Virus record (IMG/VR): IMGVR_UViG_3300034280_000041
Location: 1-20,332 of that record
Length of the DNA: 20,332 nucleotides
Strand: one strand, 5' to 3'
Origin: a virus
The translations under genes were made by a program, and so were the position numbers. Below the pieces are notes generated by a model, which was not told the DNA's origin, searched no databases, and saw only the letters and a program-made list of their open reading frames with translations. Below, in pieces: positions 1 through 7,013 of the stretch; within the stretch, counting starts at the first letter, position 1, and each line of letters starts with the position of its first letter.

Positions 1-2
1 AT

Positions 3-272
3 ATCGGCATGGTCATCGACCTTCTGGAGCAGTCTCTGCCTGCACTGGGCGCAGACTCGGAAGAAGGCAAGACCATCATGGACGCCATCTCCAAGCTCAA
101 CAAGATGCTCGGTGGCCGCAAGGCGTCTACCAACGAGTTGCAGCAGGCTGAAATCATGCAACTCATGCGATCTCTCCCCCAGGCCGGTGGCGCAACGCCT
201 GAAGGGCGTGCTATGGCACAAGCGCCGATCCCTGGTGCTCCCATGATGGGCGCACTGCAACCCCCAATGTAA
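3..272 (+). CDS. C-terminal part of an unidentified phage head-module protein (5' end outside window)
   Basis: The reading frame is open to the left edge of the window. A Met codon at position 9 would give 87 residues, but the eight bases before it hold no ribosome binding site, so the true start is probably further left. What is visible is a helical stretch (residues of the type LLEQSLPAL and IMDAISKLNKML), then an LMRSLP segment and a tail rich in Gly, Pro, Met and Ala. It lies two genes before a scaffolding-like gene and three before the capsid gene, the place where the portal gene or a small portal-associated gene usually sits. It could be the end of a portal protein or a separate small protein. 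I recognise no domain and assign no function. Its stop codon forms part of the next gene's ribosome site. Confidence 0.6.
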   Translation: MGMVIDLLEQSLPALGADSEEGKTIMDAISKLNKMLGGRKASTNELQQAEIMQLMRSLPQAGGATPEGRAMAQAPIPGAPMMGALQPPM

Positions 273-282
273 GGAGTTCTAA

Positions 283-465
283 ATGGACTTGTTCAAGCCC
301 CGTGGAGCAGCCGCTCCCCGCCGTCCGACTGACAACAATCAGCAGAACGGCCAAATGGTCAACACCCCTCGCTTCTCTCAGTTTGGTGGCCTCGACAGCG
401 CCAGCAAGTACAAGAAGAACGCGATGGCTGTTCAGAAGCCCGGTGACGGCAAAAAAGTTATCTGA
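283..465 (+). CDS. Small basic hypothetical protein of the head module
   Basis: This 60-residue protein begins MDLFKPRGAAAPRR and ends in a lysine-rich stretch (KYKKNAMAVQKPGDGKKVI). It has many Arg, Lys, Pro, Gln and Asn residues and no membrane segment. The start is well supported: TAAGGAG at 270-276 lies six bases upstream of the ATG. An overlapping frame (302-484) of the same length lacks such a site and is taken as a shadow. It sits between the unidentified first gene and the scaffolding-like gene, so a minor head or assembly role is a reasonable guess, but nothing in the sequence shows a function. A palindrome overlaps its 3' end. Confidence 0.6.
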   Translation: MDLFKPRGAAAPRRPTDNNQQNGQMVNTPRFSQFGGLDSASKYKKNAMAVQKPGDGKKVI

Positions 466-476
466 TAACCAGATAA
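457..476. repeat. Overlapping inverted repeats between the small basic gene and the scaffold gene
   Basis: The bases GTTATC-T-GATAAC at 457-469 are a perfect palindrome with six-base arms. Overlapping it, TTATCTG (458-464) can pair with CAGATAA (470-476) around a five-base loop. The upstream stop codon lies inside. The stems are AT-rich and weak, and no U-tract follows, so this does not look like a rho-independent terminator. It could be an operator-like site, an RNA processing site, or chance. Confidence 0.3.
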
Positions 477-488
477 GAGGGTAAAGCT

Positions 489-1019
489 ATGTCACTCGAA
501 AACCTTGACCAATCCGCTCGTGATGAGCTGGCCCTTCTGGCCAAGCAACTCGCTGAGAATCCCGCGACTCGCAAAGACTTCTTGCGAATGACTAAGAAGG
601 TTCAACCTGACCTTCCTATTCCTGAGCTTGAGCTTGAGCAGACCGTCCAACAGGCGGTGTCGCAGAATGACCAGCGTGTTCAACAGCTGGAGGCAAAGCT
701 GCGCGAGAAAGAAGCAATGGAAACCCTGCAGAAGCGCCGTGATGGTCTTCTGAAAAAGGGACTCATTTCTAACGAGGATGAAGTCAAGGATGTGGAGAAA
801 CTCATGCTGGAGCGCGGTATTACCAACCACGAGACGGCAGCCGAGTATCACAAGTGGATGAAGCAGGCTGCAACGCCGACCTCTTCTGGCTACAACCCCT
901 CAGCCGTCAAGAACTTTGACCTGAACCGTTACTGGAAGAACCCGGCAGGCGCAGCCCGTGAAGAAGCTGTGAGAGCCTTGAATGATTTGCGTAAACCTAC
1001 GCGACCCATCGGGCTGTAA
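489..1019 (+). CDS. Putative capsid scaffolding protein
   Basis: The protein has 176 residues and is highly charged. Residues about 50-85 (QTVQQAVSQNDQRVQQLEAK and on) form a likely coiled coil, followed by a second helical region containing EVKDVEKLMLERGI, and a basic C-terminal end (LNDLRKPTRPIGL). A short, helical, charged protein directly before the major capsid gene is the classic position and character of a scaffolding protein, which guides shell assembly and then leaves the head. In P22-like scaffolds a basic C-terminal helical segment binds the coat; the end here could do the same, which is inference. The ATG is preceded by GAGGG at 477-481, seven bases away. No protease is encoded nearby, so removal would be by exit rather than cleavage unless a protease lies elsewhere. 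Confidence 0.6.
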   Translation: MSLENLDQSARDELALLAKQLAENPATRKDFLRMTKKVQPDLPIPELELEQTVQQAVSQNDQRVQQLEAKLREKEAMETLQKRRDGLLKKGLISNEDEVKDVEKLMLERGITNHETAAEYHKWMKQAATPTSSGYNPSAVKNFDLNRYWKNPAGAAREEAVRALNDLRKPTRPIGL

Positions 1020-1037
1020 AGAGGGTAATTTCTAACT

Positions 1038-1045
1038 TAAGGAGG
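1038..1045 (+). promoter_or_regulatory. Strong ribosome binding site of the major capsid gene
   Basis: TAAGGAGG is a full match to the 3' end of bacterial 16S rRNA and is the longest such match I noticed before any gene here. It lies four bases from the ATG at 1050, in a 30-base gap that is also the largest intergenic space in the window. This fits the need for very high capsid protein output. Confidence 0.65.
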
Positions 1046-1049
1046 CCAT

Positions 1050-2051
1050 ATGGCTATTGGTGGTGGCATCCTCCCGGCATCAGGCTCAACTCAACTTACC
1101 GAGTTGACCTATGTCACACGGAGGGCCTTTATTCCCAAGATGGTTGTACAGCTGTACAACTCGACTCCGCTTATGGCGGCACTGATTGCCAACAGTCAGC
1201 AAGCCTCCGGCGGTGTCTCTTCCGTGGTCGTGCCCGTGCAGGGCGCTCAGTTCGTAAACGCTCAGTGGTCTGACTACAGCGGCTCGTTCGCTCAGCCGTC
1301 CGTCCAGCAAGGCGCTTACAACGCTGAGTTCAACCTCAAGCTGATGATCTCTCCCGTGCCTTTCCTGGGCATGGAAGGTGCCGTTCAGCAAGACGCAGCC
1401 GTTATCCCTCTGATCGAAGCTCGCATGAACGATGCGACCAACGTGATGATGGACGCAATGGCCACCTCGCTGTACAACAACACGACCAACACGCAGCAGT
1501 TCACTGGTCTGCCGCTGGCCGTGGCCGATTCTGGCACGTACGGCAACATTGACCGCTCCACCTATACCTGGTGGAAGAGCAAGCAGTACGCTGCAGGCTC
1601 GGTCAACCCGACCCGTCAAAACATCCTGCAGTACATCTCCGGCACCGTGAAGAACGGCGCTGAGATGCCCAGCTTCGGTGTTTGCGGCTTCGGTACCTGG
1701 ACGCTGTTGGCCCAAGACTTCGTGGGTCAAGAGCAGTACGTCATCACCCCCGGCTCTGGATTCGACGGCGACCCCAACGGGCCGCAGGCTGCATTCCGCG
1801 CCCTGATGGTGGCTGGCGTGCCGATCTATCCCGATCCGTACTGCCCGGAAGGCACGGTGTACTTCCTGAACACCAACTACCTGTCGCTCTACATCCATGA
1901 GCAAGGTTCGTTCGTGTTCACGGGCTTTGAGAGCACCCTGCCGAACTGGCAGATTGGCTACGTCGGTGCGGTTCTGATGATTGCCGAATTGGTGAACGTC
2001 AAACCCAAGGCGATGTCCAAAGTGACGGGCTATAACTACCTCACACTGTAA
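1050..2051 (+). CDS. Major capsid protein (HK97-fold type, putative)
   Basis: This 333-residue protein follows the scaffold gene and has the strongest ribosome site in the region. The pattern is that of a phage coat protein: an N-terminal segment containing LTYVTRRAFIPKMVVQLYNS and TPLMAALI, a beta-rich middle with VVVPVQGAQFVNAQWSDYSG, a helix with ARMNDATNVMMDAMATSLYN, an NILQYISGTVKNGAEMPSFGVCGFGTW region, and a C-terminal domain with MVAGVPIYPDPYCPEGTVYFLNT and a final IAELVNVKPKAMSKVTGY strand. Such coats assemble the icosahedral head on a scaffold. The fold assignment is an inference from layout and sequence style. Its stop overlaps the ribosome site of the next gene. A structural comparison with P22-like and HK97-like coats would settle the subgroup. 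Confidence 0.8.
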   Translation: MAIGGGILPASGSTQLTELTYVTRRAFIPKMVVQLYNSTPLMAALIANSQQASGGVSSVVVPVQGAQFVNAQWSDYSGSFAQPSVQQGAYNAEFNLKLMISPVPFLGMEGAVQQDAAVIPLIEARMNDATNVMMDAMATSLYNNTTNTQQFTGLPLAVADSGTYGNIDRSTYTWWKSKQYAAGSVNPTRQNILQYISGTVKNGAEMPSFGVCGFGTWTLLAQDFVGQEQYVITPGSGFDGDPNGPQAAFRALMVAGVPIYPDPYCPEGTVYFLNTNYLSLYIHEQGSFVFTGFESTLPNWQIGYVGAVLMIAELVNVKPKAMSKVTGYNYLTL

Positions 2052-2064
2052 GGAGTAACTCGTC

Positions 2065-2385
2065 ATGGCACTCGGACTTAACAAAATCCTCGTCGCAGGC
2101 GCTCTGACCAACTCGGCAGGCGCTTACTGGCAGACCACCACCGTCACCGCCACCACGGCTGGTGCGGCTGTGCCTGCTGGTACCTACCTGATGTTTCCCA
2201 CGGCTAACGTGACGGTCACCGCTAACAACGGCTCGACCATCACCACGCTGATGGCTAACAACACGGGTGGCGTGCTCATCTCTGACGGCATCAACGTGTT
2301 CGTCAACGCTGCTTCCACCAACACCACCGTGACCTTCGTCACTGTGGACGGCGGTGAAGCTGTGTCCGGCACTTACAACACGTAA
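2065..2385 (+). CDS. Small Thr/Asn/Ala-rich structural protein, candidate head decoration
   Basis: The 106-residue protein begins MALGLNKILVAGALTNSAGA and is otherwise made of short predicted beta strands rich in Thr, Val, Ala and Asn (for example TANVTVTANNGSTITTLM and TNTTVTFVTVDGG). The first 20 residues are mildly hydrophobic but show no convincing signal peptide cleavage site. The start is supported by TAAGGAG at 2049-2055, which includes the capsid gene's stop. Its position directly after the coat gene and its small beta-rich nature suggest a capsid-decorating or minor head protein. I do not recognise a family, so this role is inferred from position only. Confidence 0.6.
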   Translation: MALGLNKILVAGALTNSAGAYWQTTTVTATTAGAAVPAGTYLMFPTANVTVTANNGSTITTLMANNTGGVLISDGINVFVNAASTNTTVTFVTVDGGEAVSGTYNT

Positions 2386-2394
2386 GGAGCCGAT

Positions 2395-2805
2395 ATGAAC
2401 GCGAATCATGTAGGCGCTCTCTATCCTGACCGATTCGGTAACTTTGGCATTGGCAAAACCGCCACCGTGAACATTGGTTCCACGGGCAATGCCGTGGCTA
2501 CCATCTTCATGAGTGGGGGCAGTAGCTACATCGTTCGCCGTATCGTTGTTGCAAACGCCAACAAGAGCATCGCTACTGGCAACGTCAGTGTTCTCACCAG
2601 CAATGATGGGAACACGAGCAATGCCATTGGTTCTGCCACCCTGTTGGCAAACATCACCAGCACCTCGACCTTCCAGGATATGACGCTTGCAGCTGGCGCG
2701 GCTACCACCGTGTACAGCTCTGGCGCTCTGTTCGTGAAGGTCAACACTGCGGTGACTGGTGGCACTTGCGACATCACGGTCTTCGGTGACGTTGTGACGC
2801 TATGA
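2395..2805 (+). CDS. Small beta-rich structural protein, candidate minor head protein
   Basis: This protein of 136 residues has a short polar N-terminus (MNANHVGALYPDRFGNFGIG) followed by an apparent beta sandwich: strands such as SYIVRRIVVANANK, GNVSVLTSNDG, SSGALFVKVNTAV and CDITVFGDVVTL. Ser, Thr, Asn and Gly are abundant. TAAGGAG at 2383-2389 precedes the start by five bases, and its TAA is the upstream stop. The 3' end overlaps the next start by four bases (ATGA), which suggests coupled translation. It is the second of three small genes between coat and adaptor. A role as a head decoration or closure protein is possible, but no family was recognised. Confidence 0.6.
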   Translation: MNANHVGALYPDRFGNFGIGKTATVNIGSTGNAVATIFMSGGSSYIVRRIVVANANKSIATGNVSVLTSNDGNTSNAIGSATLLANITSTSTFQDMTLAAGAATTVYSSGALFVKVNTAVTGGTCDITVFGDVVTL

Positions 2806-3143
2806 GTGATGTGCTCTACATAACCAACGGCACGGAGCAGAACTTCTCTACGGAGTTCTGCAACGTAGCCTACGAGTTCAAGGCGGGACAAACCACGGCT
2901 ATGCCGGTGGCTGCGGCCCGTCATGTCTTTGGTTATGAAGACACTAACAAGATGCCGTACCTGATCCGCTTGGGTTGGGTACGGCTCAACACCGAATACG
3001 AACAAGGATTGGAGCGTCTCGGTAAGATCACCATTTCTACCGAACCTCCCAGCAAAGGCCGCTCGTTACCCTCGGCGGCTGGTGTCGTTCCCCTGCTCGT
3101 TGAAAAACGGGCAGCGGGGAAAACCAGCGCCAGGGTCGCTTGA
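2802..3143 (+). CDS. Hypothetical phage protein between capsid and adaptor genes
   Basis: The protein has 113 residues. Its first 70 form a recognisable kind of small domain: YITNGTEQNFSTEF, then VAYEFKAGQTTAMPVAAARHVFGYEDTN, then PYLIRLGWVRL. Proteins with this arrangement are, as far as I recall, common just after the coat gene in podovirus-like phages, always without known function. The C-terminal 45 residues are basic and low in complexity (STEPPSKGRSLP, EKRAAGKTSARVA) and probably flexible. The start overlaps the previous stop by four bases and has no strong ribosome site, so it is probably translated by coupling. A role in capsid completion or head-tail joining is inferred only from position. 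Confidence 0.6.
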   Translation: MSDVLYITNGTEQNFSTEFCNVAYEFKAGQTTAMPVAAARHVFGYEDTNKMPYLIRLGWVRLNTEYEQGLERLGKITISTEPPSKGRSLPSAAGVVPLLVEKRAAGKTSARVA

Positions 3144-3155
3144 TATGGACGCTAC

Positions 3156-3998
3156 ATGGCAACACTATCTTCCTATCTGTTGGAAGTGCAACGCCTCTTG
3201 CACGATGCAAATAGCGTCTTTTGGAGCGAGTCGGAACTAACCGACTACATCAACGAGGCTAGGGAAGAGGTAGTACGCGACACCGGCTGTCTGCGTACTC
3301 TCCAGATTTCCTATACGCCTCTGGCCCCTGACGGCACAGCCGCCACCATCTGGACGGAAGGCGCAACTGTCACGACTGGCAGTTACATCTTCTCCAACAT
3401 CTTCATCTACGAGGTTGTGACCGGCGGTGTGCTCGGCACATCTGCCCCTCCCTACCCCAGTGGGGCCAACGTCTTCCCACCCAGCACCAACTTCACGGAT
3501 GGCACAGCCACGCTAAAGTATGTGGCCAATGCTGAAATCATCCCCTACTCGGCTTTGCCGCAAGGAGATGAGACGCTGGATGTACTCAACGTCACGCTTT
3601 ACTGGGGAAATTCACGCATTCCGCTGCGCTATCTGGCATGGTCTGACTTCAACGCGCAAGTTCGTTATTGGCAAAACTATGTTGGCAGGCCCGTGTGCTT
3701 TTCCACCTACGGCCAGAAAGCCATCTATATCTCGCCTGTACCCGACCAGTCGTACACGATTGAGGTGGATACCGTTCGACTTCCTCTGCCCTTGAGCCTG
3801 TCTACGCCCAACGCTGTAGATGAGATCAAGGCTCCGTACACCAATCCTGTCCAGTTCTACGCCGCCTACAAGGCAAAGTACAAGGAGCAGAGCTACGGAG
3901 AAGCGGAAATCTTCAAACAACAGTACCTCAAGGATGTGCAGGGAGTGCTCAACTCTGTGTACACCCGGCGCATCCCCAATCCATACTCGCAGATTTAA
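3156..3998 (+). CDS. Head-tail adaptor (connector) protein
   Basis: The 280-residue protein opens with a helical pattern typical of phage adaptor proteins: YLLEVQRLLHDANSVFWSES followed by ELTDYINEAREEVVRDTGCL. The short helix, the W-(S/T)-x-x-E-L-x-x-x-I-N-x-A pattern and the early TG recur in P22 gp4-like and related adaptors, which form a ring below the portal and bind the tail hub. A beta-rich middle (residues about 45-215) and a helical C-terminal part (about 220-270, with QFYAAYKAKYKEQSYGEAEI) follow. The role fits its place immediately before the hub gene. The ribosome site is weak; an alternative ATG at 3145 is in another frame and is not used. The last residues include RRIPNPYSQI. 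Confidence 0.7.
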   Translation: MATLSSYLLEVQRLLHDANSVFWSESELTDYINEAREEVVRDTGCLRTLQISYTPLAPDGTAATIWTEGATVTTGSYIFSNIFIYEVVTGGVLGTSAPPYPSGANVFPPSTNFTDGTATLKYVANAEIIPYSALPQGDETLDVLNVTLYWGNSRIPLRYLAWSDFNAQVRYWQNYVGRPVCFSTYGQKAIYISPVPDQSYTIEVDTVRLPLPLSLSTPNAVDEIKAPYTNPVQFYAAYKAKYKEQSYGEAEIFKQQYLKDVQGVLNSVYTRRIPNPYSQI

Positions 3999-4001
3999 GT
4001 C

Positions 4002-6254
4002 ATGGCAGCGGCTGAGCAGAAGAAGTCCTACGCTGTCATCAAGAACTTCCTTGGTATCAACACCAAGGCTAACCGCACTGCGATTGACGAAAAAGAGTTC
4101 TCGTGGATTGAGAACGCCATGCCCATCGGGTTTGGCAACATCAAGATCGTCCCGGCCCAGAAGCACACGGTTGACAGCACCAGCAACAACGTGGTGTTTG
4201 GCAACACGGTCACGCACATCACTTCTGCCAACATTGACCTCAATGACTACATTCTGGTCTTCAGCGCAAACGGTGCATCTCAATTCTTTGACCTGACGAG
4301 CGACACTAAGGGAAACGTAGCGACTTCTGGCACGTTCTCGGGCGGTGACATCAACACTGCTCAGTACAAGAATGAGCGCGTCATCATTGCCGACCCTGAG
4401 CGCGGTCTGTACAACTGGAATGGCACTAGTCTCGTTAGCGGCAACTCTGTTGGCTTTATAGGCATCACAAACCCAGGCGCAGGCTACACGCAGGCACCCG
4501 TAGTCACGATCTCTGCACCCAACGAAGCCAACGGCGTACAGGCTCTGGCAGAGGCCACGATCACCACCGCAGCCGGTGGCGTGCGTGCCATCACGGTAGA
4601 CACGCCTGGTAGCGGCTACAGCTCTGTCCCATTGGTTACGATCTCTGCGCCTGATGTCCCAGGCAGCATCACGGCCAGAGCAACGGCTGCGCTTGCCAGC
4701 GGCAACGTGGTGTCCGTGACGATTACAGAGACGGGCAGCGGCTACATCAAGACGCCTAGTGTGACGATTACAGGCGGTGGCGGCACGAGCGCCAACGCAG
4801 TCGCAACGATCAGCACCGGCCAAGTCACGAGCATTTTCCTAACAGAAGCAGGCTCTGGTTACACCTCACCTCCTACGGTCACCATCGAAGCTGCTCCGTC
4901 AGGCGGGGCCAATGCCACGGCAATCTCGCAGCTGACCACGTTCAAGAAGGGTACTGTTTCCGTCATCGTCACCAACGGAGGCAGCGGCTACAGCAACGCA
5001 GCCAACGTGGTGGTGACCATCGGCAACGCTACCGGCTACACCACACAGGCCAACGCCACTGCCATCATCAGCGGCAACACGGTCAACCAAATCATCATGA
5101 CCAATCCGGGGGCAGGCTACACCGCCACCTCCAACGTGGTGGTCACGATTACAGGCGGTGGTGGCAGTAACGCAGCAGCCAAGGCTATCGTCAATACTGA
5201 CGATGTGCAGGATGTGGCGACTTTCGGTGGCCGTGTATGGGTGGCATCAGGGAGAACCCTGTACTACTCGGCTGCAGACAGTGCAACTGATTTCACTTCT
5301 GTCTCCGCAGGTTCGCTCACGCTAAGCGACTCCACCCTGCGCGGAAACATCAAGGCTATCGTTTCTGCCAACAACTTTTTGTACATCTTTGGCGAAACAA
5401 GCATCAACATTATTTCTGACCTGCGGGTGACTCCAGAAGGCACCACGCTGTTCACAAACACCAACGTCAGTGCCAGTATTGGCACAGGTCGTACAGACGC
5501 CATCTTCCCGTACTTCCGCAGCTTGCTGTTCATGAACGACTACGGGATGTACGCCCTAGTCGGCTCTACCACCAGCAAGCTATCAGACTCGCTAGACGGC
5601 ATCTTTCCGAACATCGACTTCTCCATGCCGATTACGGGTGGGCAAGTCCTGGTCAATAACATCCTGTGCGCGGCGTTTAACTTCACATACAACGATCCAA
5701 CCACGACCACACCGACACCAAGGCAAGTTCAGGCCGTCTTTTTTGACAAAAAGTGGTTTATTACGAGCCAGGGCAGCATCGACTTTGTGGCATCTGTGCC
5801 AGTAGAGGGCACGATTCGCCTCTATGGCGTGGACAATGTGGACTTGTACGAGCTGTACGGGAACAGTACGGGAGCCATCAACAGCACCATCAGGACTGCC
5901 CTGATGCCGTTGGGCGACCCTATCCGCACAAAACAGGCTCTGAAGTTTGGCATTGAAGCCACGCTGGTGCAGAGCGCAACACTGAATGTCACGGTTGACA
6001 GTGAAACTGGCTCTAGTCCTGTGTACACGCTGCAGAACGGCAACGTGACATGGATCAACAACCAGAATCAGGTTATTCCTTGGATCAACAACTCTAGCCA
6101 AACAATCAACTGGCTACTGTCTTCCGGGTATTTCCTTTACAAGTCAGATGCCCAACAATACGGGAAGTATTTGGGCCTGACTCTGACCAGCAACGCTGCT
6201 GCGTTCACTGTCAACACCTTCGAAATGGAACATGAACTTAGAGTGAGGTTCTGA
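4002..6254 (+). CDS. Tail hub / DNA-stabilising tail protein (P22 gp10-like) with repeat insertion
   Basis: This 750-residue protein follows the adaptor by three bases. Residues 1-150 start with KSYAVIKNFLGINTKANRTA and FSWIENAMPIGFGNIKIVP, a pattern I associate with beta-propeller-like tail hub proteins of short-tailed phages (P22 gp10 and similar packaged-DNA stabilisation proteins). Hub features resume after residue 402: VATFGGRVWVASGRTLYYSA, IKAIVSANNFLYIFGETSIN and a DAIFPYFRSLLFMNDYGMYAL segment. The C-terminal part (about 600-750) is beta-rich and ends EMEHELRVRF. Residues 152-402 are an insertion of six repeats, listed separately. The hub closes the portal channel after packaging and carries fibres. 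No good ribosome site precedes the ATG, so translation is probably coupled to the adaptor gene. The hub call is moderate; the repeat insertion is directly visible. Confidence 0.65.
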   Translation: MAAAEQKKSYAVIKNFLGINTKANRTAIDEKEFSWIENAMPIGFGNIKIVPAQKHTVDSTSNNVVFGNTVTHITSANIDLNDYILVFSANGASQFFDLTSDTKGNVATSGTFSGGDINTAQYKNERVIIADPERGLYNWNGTSLVSGNSVGFIGITNPGAGYTQAPVVTISAPNEANGVQALAEATITTAAGGVRAITVDTPGSGYSSVPLVTISAPDVPGSITARATAALASGNVVSVTITETGSGYIKTPSVTITGGGGTSANAVATISTGQVTSIFLTEAGSGYTSPPTVTIEAAPSGGANATAISQLTTFKKGTVSVIVTNGGSGYSNAANVVVTIGNATGYTTQANATAIISGNTVNQIIMTNPGAGYTATSNVVVTITGGGGSNAAAKAIVNTDDVQDVATFGGRVWVASGRTLYYSAADSATDFTSVSAGSLTLSDSTLRGNIKAIVSANNFLYIFGETSINIISDLRVTPEGTTLFTNTNVSASIGTGRTDAIFPYFRSLLFMNDYGMYALVGSTTSKLSDSLDGIFPNIDFSMPITGGQVLVNNILCAAFNFTYNDPTTTTPTPRQVQAVFFDKKWFITSQGSIDFVASVPVEGTIRLYGVDNVDLYELYGNSTGAINSTIRTALMPLGDPIRTKQALKFGIEATLVQSATLNVTVDSETGSSPVYTLQNGNVTWINNQNQVIPWINNSSQTINWLLSSGYFLYKSDAQQYGKYLGLTLTSNAAAFTVNTFEMEHELRVRF
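4455..5207 (+). repeat. Six tandem ~40-residue GxGY beta repeats within the tail hub gene
   Basis: Residues 152-402 of the hub protein contain six units. Each has the form hydrophobic strand, (N/T/E/G)-(P/T/A/G)-G-(A/S)-G-Y, then a PxVTI-like strand, then an Ala-rich stretch ending in a turn and a short strand. Key segments are GAGYTQAPVVTI, GSGYSSVPLVTI, GSGYIKTPSVTI, GSGYTSPPTVTI, GSGYSNAANVVVTI and GAGYTATSNVVVTI. Units 3 and 6 also share an almost identical stretch encoding VTITGGGG. Units differ in many other positions, so the array is not recent. Confidence 0.85.
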
Positions 6255-6255
6255 T

Positions 6256-7005
6256 ATGGCCGTCCCAAACACATTTGCTGGCGCTACTGCAGCGATTCCG
6301 CTTGCTCAGCTAGACCAAAACTTTGCCACCACGATCACGCTGGGCAACACCGCCATTCAGTTGGGCAATACGGTCAGTACGCTCAACAACATGACGTTGG
6401 CAAACGTCACCATCAATAGCGTCTCTACTCCGATCACAGCTGACCAAGGCGGTACTGGCCTTGTCAGCATCACCGCAAACGGGGTGATGGTCGGCAACGG
6501 CACAGGTTCCATCACGACAGTCAGTCCCGGAACCAACGGCAACGTGTTGACGAGCAACGGCACCGTTTGGGTTAGCCAAGCGCCTGCAGCAGCTACCGGC
6601 AACGTTACTCTTGGCAACACAACCATCAGTCTTGGTGGCACTGCAAGCAACGTCGGCAACCTGACGCTTATCAACACGACGGTGACCAACTATACGGAAA
6701 CACCGTTTACTGCTAACTCCAGTACCGCCATCACGATTGCGTTGACCAACGGCACGTTTCAGATCATTACGCTTACCGGCAATGCCACGATCACGATGCC
6801 TACTGCCACCAGCGGAAAGTCTTTCATCTTGCTGTTGAAGCAAGACGGGACTGGCAGCAGGACAGTAACATGGTCAACGGTCAGATGGCCTGGCAATACT
6901 GCGCCAACCATTACCAGTACCGCTAGCAGGCAGGACATCTATTCCTTCTTTGCAGACGGAACTAACTGGTACGGCACCACCGTTGGTCAGAACTACACGG
7001 TGTGA
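6256..7005 (+). CDS. Tail fibre or virion appendage protein
   Basis: The 249-residue protein begins MAVPNTFAGATAAIPLAQLD, an N-terminus I associate with virion-attached fibre proteins of many uncultured phages. Next come two copies of a 25-residue repeat (see repeat entries) flanking a middle with ADQGGTGLVSITANGVMVG and GNGNVLTSNGTVW-like segments, a motif type common in trimeric tail fibres. Residues about 149-249 look like a small beta-sandwich end domain: SSTAITIALTNGTFQIITLTG, SGKSFILLLKQDGTGSRTVT, RWPGNTAPTITSTA and a final DGTNWYGTTVGQNY. The start lies one base after the hub stop, with GAGG at 6245-6248. It is the first gene of the fibre module, so it may link the hub to the larger fibre proteins. 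Receptor binding is not shown. Confidence 0.6.
   Translation: MAVPNTFAGATAAIPLAQLDQNFATTITLGNTAIQLGNTVSTLNNMTLANVTINSVSTPITADQGGTGLVSITANGVMVGNGTGSITTVSPGTNGNVLTSNGTVWVSQAPAAATGNVTLGNTTISLGGTASNVGNLTLINTTVTNYTETPFTANSSTAITIALTNGTFQIITLTGNATITMPTATSGKSFILLLKQDGTGSRTVTWSTVRWPGNTAPTITSTASRQDIYSFFADGTNWYGTTVGQNYTV
6340..6414 (+). repeat. First copy of a 25-residue fibre repeat
   Basis: It begins LGNTAIQLGNT and ends TLANVTI. The second copy lies at 6610-6684 in the same frame; by eye 14 of 25 residues are identical (LGNT, I, L, G, T, S, N, TL, N, T). Confidence 0.7.
6610..6684 (+). repeat. Second copy of the 25-residue fibre repeat
   Basis: It begins LGNTTISLGGT and ends TLINTTV. It matches the copy at 6340-6414 in length without gaps. 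Both copies are exactly 75 bases and are separated by the GGTG-containing middle segment. Confidence 0.7.
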
Positions 7006-7013
7006 GGTAAGCA

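Noticed and set aside
302-484. Alternative 60-codon + strand frame overlapping the small basic gene
   Set aside because: It has no ribosome site, and the frame at 283 has TAAGGAG at ideal spacing.
1086-2111. Long open frame of 341 codons on the - strand across the capsid gene
   Set aside because: It lies fully antisense to a well-supported coat gene, its product is rich in Arg, His, Val and Gly without domain-like pattern, and no ribosome site fits. It is a shadow of codon bias.
2065-2130. Possible signal peptide at the start of the 106-residue protein
   Set aside because: The stretch is only mildly hydrophobic, lacks a clear cleavage site, and the gene lies in a head module whose products stay in the cytoplasm.
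3145-3155. ATG at 3145 as an alternative start for the adaptor gene
   Set aside because: It is in a different frame from the adaptor, whose own ATG is at 3156 and starts the family-like sequence.
3612-4823. Open frame of 403 codons on the - strand across the adaptor and hub genes
   Set aside because: It spans the border of two recognisable + strand genes and has a biased, patternless product, so it is a shadow.
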